From Tridacna crocea (Eukaryota; Mollusca; Bivalvia; Cardiida; Cardiidae), in assembly GCA_943736015.1 (NCBI GenBank), contig OX031058.1, positions 17,137,001 through 17,201,000 of the forward strand: DNA of 64,000 bases, given 5' to 3'. The position numbers and the translations under genes are program-made. Positions 55,756-64,000 of the stretch are shown here, piece by piece. Positions within the stretch are counted from its first letter, which is position 1. Each line of letters begins with the position of its first letter. The notes below the pieces were generated by a model. It saw nothing but the letters and a program-made list of their open reading frames with translations. It had not been told where the DNA came from and did no database searches.

Positions 55756-56073
55756 TCACCGTGTTTGTTCGTCCTCGGTTTTACGCTTGCTCTTTGCTGG
55801 CATTATTTGTAAGGTGCACAGGCATATAAGGACCACAGGCATGAGGAGGAGTTCCATGTCCCGCCTACTGCTTCTACCATTCAGGTACTGTAGCCGCAGC
55901 CATTTAGCACTACCGGAAAAAGCCAAAGCGAGGCTTTGGGTGGAGCCTGTCTCTTGTAGACCTATCTTCAAACGTAACGACGTGTAGCAGTCAGAAATAA
56001 GCCCCTTCCTCTTCAATAAGGGAAGCAACTCTGACATTACTAATAACAAAATTTTGTACGAGTTGTCTCCCAT
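55756..56073 (-). other. Open frame of 105 codons, unrecognised
   Basis: Minus-strand frame MGDNSYKILLLVMSELLPLL to TEDEQTR. Composition is Leu-rich with no domain. GC is higher than the surroundings (55830-55960), and the plus strand is also open for 66 codons. I cannot assign a function; a non-coding or repeat origin is as likely. 56095-56568 has nothing recognised. Confidence 0.25.
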
Positions 56074-56568
56074 TGACTATTGGTAGTTTATCATTCTATC
56101 GCAATGGCCTTAAATTGTGAAAGAAAATCAGTTTAAAACAAAACACAAAGCACAAGCGCAGGTAAAATGGAATAAATAAGCGAAGGACGGGAGCAAAATA
56201 AGTAAATAAAACAATGGACAAAAAATACATGATAAATATCAGTTGAAACGACATGAAGGAACCGGAAATAAACAAACACAAGGAGACGAGATAGTTTTTC
56301 TTGATTTCTTGTGAATTGACGGGTGCTTCTTGTTCTTAGTCGTACATTTCATAATCTAACACAAAAAATCGCGTGTATCTTCACATATAAACCATAAAAC
56401 AATCCACAAAATACTGGAATCATTGATGAGTTTTATTTTCACAGTGTCCGGGTTGTACATATATTCGGATAAAAGTTTGGCTTTGTAGAAGAAGCGTAAA
56501 AGTTGTTCTTAAAACACTTCATTTAAGTTTTGAAAAATAAGTAACACACACAAAAAAAAAAAGAGGAA

Positions 56569-56800
56569 AAGTTTGGTAAACATTTAACTATTTAGAAGAT
56601 GACAAACTTTAGGCCTGCAATTTAGCAGATGACAAATCTAAAAGTTGGTCAAAAGATGACTTCTGTCCTTGATAGGATAGGAAAAATGAAATGATGGAAA
56701 AACCAGAAAATGCTGGATAATAGTATTTTATCCTATTTCTATATAGTGGTTTCAAAAGAACATGGAGTTCTCAAGGATGTATTTTGAAGCTGGGGACTGT
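56569..56800 (-). repeat. MITE-A copy, decayed
   Basis: TTTAGAAGATGACAAACT, ATAGGATAGGAAAAATG and ACCAGAAAATGCTGGATAAT keep A order with many changes. Confidence 0.65.
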
Positions 56801-56812
56801 GTACCTTCAGTC

Positions 56813-56950
56813 CGACTCTGAAGGATTGCTCTGATGTTGTTGTTGTTATTTATTTAGTCTCTGCAGTGGAGACCAAATAACAAAAATAGCATTGGAGCAA
56901 GCATGCAACCACTAGGCTTTGTATATACCTGTAGACTGAAGGATTTCCCA
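56813..56950. repeat. Element F, palindrome
   Basis: Left arm CTGAAGGATTGCTCTGATG and TATTTAGTCTCTGCAG pairs with right arm TGGAGACCAAATAACAAAAA and AGCATTGGAGCAAGC. The right end returns to CTGTAGACTGAAGG. Confidence 0.8.
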
Positions 56951-56960
56951 GGTGTCATAA

Positions 56961-58126
56961 GCTCCACTGGTCAAAGGCCAGCGAGCTATTGTCATGGCAT
57001 TGTGTCTGTCGTGCGTCCGTCTGTTCGTCCATCCGTTCGTTCGTCTGTTCGTTCCTGTGTGCGTCCGTAAACTTTTTCTTTAAAAAACTTCTCCTCAGAA
57101 ACTATTGACTGGATTTTTACCAAATTTCACAGGAATGTTCCTTAGGTGGTCCTCTTTCAAATTCCTTCAAATAATTGTGTTTCATGAATAATTCTGGTTG
57201 CCATGGCAACCAAAGTAAAAAACCTTTAAAAATCTTCTCCTCCCAAACCGCTAATTGGATAGCATTATTATTTTGCAGGAATGTTCCTTAGGTACAGGTT
57301 TACAGAATTCCTGAAAAAAAAAAAGGATCCGTTAAAAAAAACATAGCTTTTATGGGAGACTCATTTTCCTTTTATGGTATAAAGTACAATCTTCGAAAAA
57401 TTTCTTCTCTCAAACATTTCGTTGGATTTCATTGTTGTATTGCAGGTTAGTTCTTATGGTGGTAAGTCTTTACCATACAATCCTGACTTTTAACATCCCT
57501 AAAGAAGAAATTTTTGGAAAAAACTCTTGGAAAAGGAGAAAATGCTGGTAATCAGCATTTTCTCCTTTTCTCTCAGTGTTTTCATCAAAGAGAGAAATCA
57601 TCATTTCAATGTTTAATTTGTTGCCTGCAAATGCTTTCAGTTTGGTCACATCCCAAATTTTGTCATTTGGTAAAGAGTTAAAGATGGTTGCTTTACATAA
57701 TCTATAATCCCTTTCATATAAAACAAGAGAACCTCTGCACTTTTATTAGTTCTGGTAAAGGTTTGAACATTGACCTACTGGTGACCTAGTACAAAGAGGG
57801 ACAGGGCTTTCCTGTTGTGATATGGCATTTTGTTATCCAATCAAACTGATCCTGCAACTTCAATAAAACAATTGCCACAATGCATATTTTTTTCTGTATT
57901 CTCATGTTTCCCCACCCAAAATGGTTTGTAACAAGACCCTCTTTAACTATAACCAGAAGACAAAATTTTTGTAACTGGTCATAATTGAAAGATATTGCAG
58001 ACAACATAATAAATCTTCAAATTAGTAAAACTTTTATCAAAAAGGGTAGATATTATTGTGTAAAACTAAGAAAATGTAGGTTACTATTATTCTCTTCTTT
58101 TCTCACAATGTTTTTCATAGCTTTTT
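56961..58126 (+). mobile_element. Element E, second long copy, left part
   Basis: Collinear with 52779-53870 including the CCGT run, both GGAATGTTCCTTAGGT blocks, the MITE-A and the relic. It breaks off at CATAGCTTTTT and its last 114 bases appear at 60424. Confidence 0.88.
57465..57681 (+). mobile_element. MITE-A inside element E
   Basis: GTCTTTACCATACAATCCTG at the left, TTAA at 57678-57681 on the right. It matches the position of the A copy in the other long E. Confidence 0.88.
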
Positions 58127-58129
58127 AGG

Positions 58130-58162
58130 CCAGGGAATCCCTCTCAAGGGATTCCCTTGCCT
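58130..58162. repeat. Small hairpin at insertion start
   Basis: CAGGGAATCCC-TCTCAA-GGGATTCCCTTG. A like hairpin (TTCCTTGCCC-AATGGGGCAAGGAA) heads element K at 35281. Confidence 0.75.
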
Positions 58163-58479
58163 ATAGCGATCGTAAGCTGCCTATTCAGACAAAAATGTTG
58201 GACGGTGTGTCCACTCTATATCGCAGAGTCCGCCAAAACAACTAGTTTCCCAAGTATATACAGAGATTGCTTATCACACGGTGTGAATGCTTTCCTTTCC
58301 TCAAAGCTTTCATCTGCAAAATGCCATGGAATTGCAAGGGTATTACGATCCTTTAATAACTGACGAGTGTGTGTTTTTTATCCCGTTTTTGTCATTAACA
58401 CTGACCTAATAAAGGCGTAACCTAATAAACTTAGCTTTATCCGGCAGTTGTGTATTCCTACGCGCTATATAGGGTCAAT

Positions 58480-58575
58480 ATCTATAACGCTGTCTCTTGC
58501 ACTCGGGATCATTCACATTCAGGTATTGTGAGAGTAACGAACGACAACTCTGCTCGGAGTTTGTCTATAACGTTG
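58480..58575. repeat. Element K interior, copy 2
   Basis: CTCTTGCACTC, TTCACATTCA, GTGAGAGTAACGAAC and CTCTGCTCGGAG match 35495-35560. Confidence 0.75.
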
Positions 58576-58727
58576 TGTTGACATTTGAACATATGCGTCA
58601 CAAAACGCGTCCCTGCGAAAATGCAATTGTAAATAAAGCAAACTACATATAAAATATTGGCCTGTGTTATGTTTATCACTTTTTCTTATGTATATTGACT
58701 AAATCTAGGGTACTTCAGTGGAATGCT

Positions 58728-58868
58728 GGATAAATCGGCCCCTGGAGAAATCATCCCCAAACTGCTTGGCCCGTGTTATGTTTATCTCTCCGGAGAAATC
58801 GTCCCCTGGAAACGATTTCTTTGGTGAAATCGTCCCCAAATAAAATTTTAGAAAAATCGACCCCAACA
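58728..58868. repeat. GAAATCGTCCCC irregular repeats
   Basis: AAATCGGCCCCTGGAGAAAT, GAAATCGTCCCCTGG, GAAATCGTCCCC and AAATCGACCCC recur at uneven intervals, with one inverted unit (ACGATTTCTTTGG). Confidence 0.75.
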
Positions 58869-59289
58869 TTAAACTTCATCCATATTGTTAATCAAGTTGC
58901 CTATTAAAATATTTTTGAAAGTTCGTTGTCTTTAGTATGTACATTATGTTTATTAGTTACCTTTATCCAAGAGTTATTTGGTAGTTTTGTCATCCTTTAT
59001 ACTGCCTATTTCACACTGATAGGATGTATTTCACACCTTTTACACCTGTCACAAATAGATTACACCTGTGTGATTCTTAAAAATGTCTTTGATTGACTTT
59101 GATTTGAAACCAAATAAATGCTTATAATATTTTTCTGTAGTCGTTCGCTTGTCATTTAATGTATCTTTTTTTGTTATCTCTCTCTCTACTAGTGTCATAT
59201 GACATACCTGTGACCAAAACCATTTAGCAGGGGCATCAGTGTCTCTGACACAGATATCTCTAGTGTTCACTAGGGCTTGTGTGCATCCG

Positions 59290-59575
59290 AATATTTCCGG
59301 TCCATATCTTCTACAATTGCAGATGGATTTCAAAATAATTTGGTACAATTGACCTCCATCACGAATAGATGTGCCATTTGAAACATCTGTTCAAGTAGGT
59401 TCAAGATCAAGGCCACATTGAAGGCCATTTTTTTCGTCTGAACCATAACTCCTACATTTTTGGATAGATTTCGATATAAATTAGCATAATGCATTGTTCT
59501 CCATCATGAGTAGAAGTTCCCTTTGAAACATTTATTCAGGTCCAGGGTCTGGGTCAAGGCTGAGAGTCAAGTGTT
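59290..59575. repeat. Imperfect tandem repeat, about 135-bp period
   Basis: CTACAATTGCAGATGGATTT and CTACATTTTTGGATAGATTT begin the two units; both continue with CCATCA.GA.TAGA, CTTTGAAACAT-like and TCAAGG.C. End GGTTGTCCTTGGACAAC is palindromic. Confidence 0.7.
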
Positions 59576-59721
59576 CGCAGGCTTGACACAGGTTGTCCTT
59601 GGACAACGATTATGAATTAGGATTAACGTCTTTCTATATTATGTAGATATAAGTATCGAAGCTCAAGTCACTGTGACTTGTCCGTAAAATAGGCAAGTAA
59701 AATAGGTAAACCGAGCCTAAT

Positions 59722-59930
59722 CGTTTTCCCAAAACAATCCAACCTTTTCACAGTATTTTTTTGAGAAAATTTGGCCAAAAGAGAATTTGCTTGTAACAAG
59801 CAATTCCTCCCAATTTCCCCAAAATCTTACTTTTCAATATACACGAAGAACTACTTTGGATTTTCATCTACAACTTCCTTCAAATATGACCAGTTCAAAA
59901 TTTCGTCGACTTGTGGAAGGTAAAGACAAC
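59722..59930 (+). repeat. MITE-A/B relative, decayed
   Basis: CAAAACAATCCAACC at left, GGCCAAAAGAGAATTTGC and TGTAACAAGCAATTCC hairpin pieces, right end GACTTGTGGAAGG. Confidence 0.6.
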
Positions 59931-60423
59931 ATGACCAACTGCCATATCACTCCAATCTTTATTATTCATTGCACTTTACCTTGATATCTATCTTACATGT
60001 ATTTTCATTGAAATCAATGAAAATTAATATGTTCTTGCGCCATAAATGTAAAAAATAACGTCATTCAGGACTACAAGACATCATATGTCTCAGAAAATTT
60101 AGATAACCAAAGTTGGTATTGCACCGGTTGAATAGTTCAATTTTGACTTGGGATTGTTTACAAGCACGACAAATTACTAAGTATTCTAAGTCATTATCAA
60201 GCACCCCATAACTGTGAGCACATGCCTAGCTCTGGCTTAATTAGTTTCTGGCTGGTGCTTTCTAGTATCGGTTCAAAATTTCCTGTTAAAACTAAGAATT
60301 CCAGGGGCTTAGTAGAATCCGCTTGTATCCCTGTCCGTCTACCTGGTTGTATTAATAAAAATTGACCTCTTGTGTTGTTTCGTATCCTCAATTTCCTGGC
60401 CTTCAGTCCTATCAGTACTTTGA

Positions 60424-60537
60424 TTTTCTTTAGTGACCTAAAATGCAGGAATGAATGGCATTTGTTAAAAACTTCTCTTCACCGTTACAGAAAAATCAGG
60501 CCTGTGGAGCGATACAGGTGCTCAAGCGCCTCTAGTT
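60424..60537 (+). mobile_element. Element E, detached tail of second long copy
   Basis: TTTCTTTAGTGACCTAAAAT through GGAGCGATACAGGTGCTCAA to CTCTAGTT completes the copy begun at 56961. Confidence 0.85.
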
Positions 60538-60819
60538 TTGTAATTGGGTCTCGGAGAGGAGAAACATTTAAAAAATGGCATCGAAGCACCCCTTTGGATC
60601 GAATGTAGGCTTTTTACATAGATCCTTTTCTTATTGACCAACAAATCTAAAGTCAGTTCTATAACATGATATCAAACCATTCTGTCAGACTGAAGAAAAC
60701 ATTTTGTATGTTTTGTTTTGGCCATAGGGTTCTGAAGCATTGTCAGCCCATGTATACATGAAGATGATTTCTTTATGTGTAAAATACAATGTGGTTGGAA
60801 TGATGAAATTTGCCATAAA

Positions 60820-60890
60820 AAGGGTAGAAAAACCTTGTTGGAAAAGGAGAAAATGCCATTTATTATGGTGGTTTGAAAACAATGAATGTC
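60820..60890 (+). repeat. MITE-A hairpin fragment
   Basis: AAAGGGTAGAAAAACC and TGGAAAAGGAGAAAATGCC remain; the other arm is gone. Confidence 0.65.
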
Positions 60891-60923
60891 TTCAAAAATG
60901 ATGGCTTGTTGCGTACAAGATAC

Positions 60924-61157
60924 TTAACCCATTACCACACAATCCCTACTTTTGACGACCCTGAGACAGAAGCCTTCAGAAAACATTGTGGGAAAAGGAG
61001 AAAATGCTGATAATCATTACCAGTATTTTCTCCTTTTCCCACAATGTTTTCTACCCCTCACAAAACAAATTTCAAATTTTAAGTCACTTTTAACTTGTCG
61101 TCTTCTAATGCTTTCGATTTGGACAAGCCTAATACATTGTTGTATAGTAATAAGTTA
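60924..61157 (+). mobile_element. MITE-A copy, complete
   Basis: TTAA at 60924-60927 and 61154-61157. The hairpin tip has a small insertion (CTGATAATCATTACCAG). 61160-61795 has no recognised feature. Confidence 0.92.
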
Positions 61158-61799
61158 AAAAGAAACATTGAAATTCTTTAATGGCTCAAAATGAAGTAAG
61201 ATAATGAAAAGTAACCTGGCAAGCAATTACCTTTTTATCATCACCATTGTTTTGTTTTGTTGAAAAGGAGTATATCTATTGGGTTACTGGGTGATGCTCA
61301 GTGCTCGTAAATAATGGTTTCATAAATGTTCAAGAAAATATAGCGGCAAGGGCCTGCCAGTAAGTGTGTGAAGATTTTTTACAAATCGCAAATTAAAATC
61401 TATTTGTTCTATCTGAGTATGTACAAAGAAGTAGGTCAAATGCTAGTGCATTCAGCTACCTTCCAAAAAAACCCTCTACCTCATGGGTGTTTTTTTTTAA
61501 CTGATACAGTGTGTGAAAGGTTTGAAAATTACTTTTTTCATTTCAGATTTTCAGTACAGAATTGCTTAGAGAGTTAATGGTTGTCCAGTAATTTTTGCAG
61601 CACTTAAACTTCACGAACGTTCAATAAGAAACATGTGGAACACTGAAGAAACAGAATTCAGACGTCGACCATATTATAGAACCTTTGTGAAGTAGTTTAT
61701 AAAGAAACAGAACCAGCTAGTGGTATGTCCCTCTCATAAGAAGATAACTACCATGTGTTGAAACTCAGTATTTTGATTCTGTAACTAAAAAACAAAATG

Positions 61800-62031
61800 C
61801 CTAACCCTTTACCAAACAATCCCTGGTTTGTACGACCCTGAGATAGAAGCCTTTTGAACACATTATTGGAAAAGGAGAAAAGGCTGGTTACAAGCATTTT
61901 CTCCTTTTCCCACTATGTTTTCTACCCTGCTGGAAACATATTTCAGTTTTTCAATTAAGTTTTTATTTTGTCGTCTGCAAGTGCTTTCAATTTGGACCAG
62001 TCTAAAATTTTGTCGTTTGGAATAGGGTTAA
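61800..62031 (+). mobile_element. MITE-A copy, complete
   Basis: CTAACCCTTTACCAAACAAT at left, TTAA 62028-62031. Hairpin about 61856-61925 with AAAAGGCTGG variant. Confidence 0.92.
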
Positions 62032-62064
62032 CTCATGATAACTAAGACTACAAAATTGTCCAGG

Positions 62065-62292
62065 TTAACCCTTTAACACAAAATGCCGACTTTTGATCCT
62101 CCTGGAAAAGAAGCCTTTTGGAGACATGGGAAAAGGAGAAAATGCTGGTATCTACATATTTTCTCCTTTTCCCACAAAGTTTTCTACCCTGTCAAAGAAA
62201 ATTTGCACAATTGTAACCACTTTGAAATTGTCGTCTGCAAATTCTTTCAATTTGGACATAGGCTAAAATTTTTTTGTCTGGTAAAGGGTTAA
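62065..62292 (+). mobile_element. MITE-A copy, complete
   Basis: TTAA at 62065-62068 and 62289-62292. Hairpin tip changed (GCTGGTATCTACATATT). Only 33 bases separate it from the previous copy. Confidence 0.92.
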
Positions 62293-62349
62293 AAGGTTTT
62301 GCATTCTGTAAATTATATGTACCGGTAGCTTAAGTTATGAGATTCATGA

Positions 62350-62478
62350 TTTAAAAAAGCAGAAAACACTGATGGAAAAGGAGGAAATGCTAGTATCTAA
62401 GTGTTTTTTCCTTTTCATCGTTCAATATTTTCAAATCTCAAACCTGAAGCTAAATTCAAACTGTCCTCTTCAACTGCT
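62350..62478 (+). repeat. MITE-A fragment
   Basis: GCAGAAAACACTGATGG and AAAAGGAGGAAATGC, then CTTTTCATCG, TTTCAAATCTC; borders are lost. Confidence 0.6.
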
Positions 62479-62706
62479 TTAACTCTATACCAAGCCATCC
62501 GGACTTTTAACAATTCTGATAAAGAAGGCTTCTGAAAACGTTGTGGGAAAAGAAGAAAATGCTGGTAACCAGCATGTTCTCTTTTCCCACAGTGTTTCCT
62601 ACCCTGCTGAAAACAAATTTCAATTTTTGAGTTTTGTTTATTTTGTTATCTGCAAATGCTTTCAGTATGGACAAGTCTAGAATTTTGTTGTTTGGTGAAG
62701 AATTAA
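62479..62706 (+). mobile_element. MITE-A copy, complete
   Basis: TTAA at 62479-62482 and 62703-62706. Hairpin about 62533-62600. Confidence 0.92.
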
Positions 62707-62727
62707 ATTATGGATGACTGACATGGA

Positions 62728-62956
62728 TTAATTCTTTACCACACAATCCCGACTTTTGACGACCTGGAGAAAGAAAACCTTTAAAAAGCTTGTGGGAAAA
62801 GGAGAAAATGTCGGTAACCAGCATTTTCGACTTTTCCCACAATGTTTTCTACCCTTTTCAAATGAAATTTCAGTTTTTTAGTCATGCTTATTATGTCGTC
62901 TGCAAATGCTTTCAAGTTGGACTAGTCCAAAATTTTGTCATCTGGTAAAGAGTTAA
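62728..62956 (+). mobile_element. MITE-A copy, complete
   Basis: TTAA at 62728-62731 and 62953-62956. Hairpin about 62785-62852 with two off-palindrome bases (ATGTCGG / TTCGAC). Confidence 0.93.
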
Positions 62957-63088
62957 GATAAATGTAATGTAAATTAACAATTTGTGGCTAAAGGAATATT
63001 TGAGTAGGGAAAAGGCAAATAATGACTGAAAGGAAAACAGGAAAAGTATTAGAGTAGGTATTCACTAAGGTTAATACCGGTAGTCTCT

Positions 63089-63436
63089 TTTAGCTCTTTA
63101 CAATGAAAAAAAAGTACAGGATGGTCAAAACTGAAAGCATTTGCAGAAGACGAATCACATGGTGCACAGAGTAGAAAAGTTTTCTTTGAAAGGATAGAAA
63201 ACATTGTGGGAAAATGAGAGAATGCTGCCTTTTTAGACCAGTACATATTGAAATCATTTGCAGACAACAAATTAAATGTCAACCAGATGTTGAGATATGT
63301 CTTGGAATGGATAGAAAAGATTGTGAGAAAAGCAGAAAATGCTAATTACCAGCGTTTCTCTCCCTTTTCCTCATTATTTTCTAAAGCCTTCATCCTCAGG
63401 GTTAATAAAACAGGATTATGTGGTAAAAGTTTAATA
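63089..63436 (-). mobile_element. MITE-A partial dimer
   Basis: TAGCTCTTTACAATGAAA at the left, GAAAGCATTTGCAGAAGACG and GAAATCATTTGCAGACAAC show two left arms; the single complete hairpin is at 63315-63380. Right end GTGGTAAAAGTTTAA. Confidence 0.78.
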
Positions 63437-63469
63437 CCTGCTGGTACAATTGATTGTTTTGATTGTATG

Positions 63470-63766
63470 GTGTTTAGAGCCACTTTCAGTATTATTTCAG
63501 TTATGTCACAGTGGCCAGTTCACCTATTCATGCTTTCCTGGAGTTTCTTTTATCAGTATTCCAAACAGTTTTCTTTTCCAAACCACTGGTTGCTTTCCCA
63601 CATAACCATTGCCAGGACAATAGCCAGTGTTGGGAGAATGATGATACCTGTGGCAATGACTATCAGCAATCCCCTAAAAGAAATTGGTCGAGCCAGGGAT
63701 CGAGCCCACGACCTTTTGTTCCCAAGTCCTGCATGCTACCGAATGAGCTACCAGGGCTTAGCTTCC
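63470..63766 (-). mobile_element. tRNA-derived SINE, near full length
   Basis: Minus strand: tRNA-like head with A box (TAGCTCATTCGGTAGCATGC) and B box (GGGCTCGATCCC) at 63690-63764, then a body reading GCAATGGTTATGTGGGAAAG, GAAAGCATGAATAGGTGAAC and a tail AAGTGGCTCTAAACACCAT. Tails of this wording occur, from memory, in molluscan V-type SINEs. RNA polymerase III would transcribe an active copy from the internal boxes. The body also aligns with 51920-52185. Confidence 0.75.
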
Positions 63767-63774
63767 CTTAGGTA

Positions 63775-63935
63775 TAAAGCTTTTGAAAAGATTATGGGAA
63801 AAGGGGAAAATGTAGATGACCTACATATTGTTTTTCCCCAAGATTTTTTTTTAAACAACTCAAAACAGTAACCATCCCTTGACCTATATTTGTCAGTTGC
63901 AAATGCTTTCAGTATTGTTTGTTAAAGTATTAGCT
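63775..63935 (+). repeat. MITE-A relative, decayed
   Basis: AAAAGATTATGGGAAAAGG and GGAAAATGTAGATGACCTAC, then TTGCAAATGCTTTCAG. It follows the SINE head directly. Confidence 0.6.
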
Positions 63936-64000
63936 TCAGGTACAGGAAATAGTGAGAATGTAAACACCGATTCAAATTTATTAAACTTTACCAAACTACA

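Larger units (their letters stand above)
58127..60423. mobile_element. 2.3 kb insertion splitting element E
   Basis: The two flanks together make one uninterrupted E copy, so this segment arrived later. It starts AGGCCAGGGAATCCC, and AGGCCAGGAAA in reverse complement lies at about 60398, near the right limit, a possible terminal inverted repeat. It holds a hairpin (58130-58160), a K-like piece, GAAATCG-CCCC repeats and a diverged A copy. No transposase is visible, so it is either a composite of insertions or a large non-autonomous element. Confidence 0.7.

Noticed and set aside
55756..56073. Confident host gene
   Set aside because: It is the best non-repeat frame in its region, but there is no recognisable domain and the opposite strand is also partly open. 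Kept only as a low-confidence entry.
63690..63766. Functional tRNA gene on the minus strand
   Set aside because: A and B boxes are good, but the arms pair poorly and the sequence continues into a SINE body with a second copy at 51920.
63248..63871. 207-codon frame as a gene
   Set aside because: It passes through a MITE-A copy and the antisense of a SINE. Its length is chance openness of repeats.

Overview
This 64 kb window is AT-rich eukaryotic DNA with no intact host gene that I can support. It looks like invertebrate, most probably bivalve mollusc, intergenic sequence. I infer that from the packing of short palindromic elements, a molluscan-type SINE, a degenerate CR1-like LINE and a mariner relic. 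The taxonomic call is inference from style of repeats, not from a diagnostic gene.

The dominant component is a swarm of non-autonomous TTAA-flanked elements. MITE-A (about 228 bp, roughly 40 full, partial or decayed copies) has ends reading TTAACCCTTTACCA and TGGTAAAGAGTTAA around a central hairpin with arms of about 33 bases. MITE-B (3 copies) has related ends but a different hairpin sequence. MITE-D (about 17 copies) carries a long palindrome built on GATCAGACTGCAC and its complement. The TTAA target and CCCTT-type termini point to the piggyBac superfamily; one copy of B sits inside a D copy with TTAA on both sides, which supports this directly. Other repeat groups are H (GGGCCCGTATTCACC-type ends, 5 copies), E (0.6-1.2 kb, 3 copies), G (3 copies, each just downstream of an A copy), F, K, J, L, M, N and Q (two copies each or fewer), defined in the entries.

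Layout: 0-6.4 kb, D copies, short tandem repeats and the first J/L/M repeats. 6.4-7.35 kb, a 966 bp mariner derivative with 265-bp inverted repeats made from its own transposase 3' end. 9-19 kb, A, D and H copies plus a 384-bp inverted-repeat element (14.9-15.3 kb) filled by a 63-bp tandem repeat. 19.4-21.2 kb, a large ACTT tetranucleotide array with an 88-bp higher-order period, switching to a GAAT/GAAG array. 21.5-33 kb, further A/D copies, a SINE-like tRNA head, and the Q duplication. 34.0-34.8 kb, a minisatellite with 82-bp and 64-bp units in regular order. 35-42 kb, foldback elements and decayed A copies.

The 42.4-49.8 kb region is a degenerate CR1-clade retrotransposon: a broken SGNH-esterase-like reading frame, a stretch with nine copies of a small hairpin (AGGG-ATTG-CCCT), an ORF1 with a PHD-type zinc finger and coiled coil, and an ORF2 with endonuclease and reverse transcriptase. 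At least seven frameshifts or stops show it cannot act by itself. Beyond it, 50-64 kb holds E elements (one split by a 2.3 kb insertion), nested A/B/D copies and two SINE copies.

Nothing here reads as a working multi-gene pathway. The most unusual structures are the hairpin series in the LINE leader, the sequence-divergent but self-complementary hairpins of A versus B, the self-inverted mariner and the two higher-order tandem arrays.
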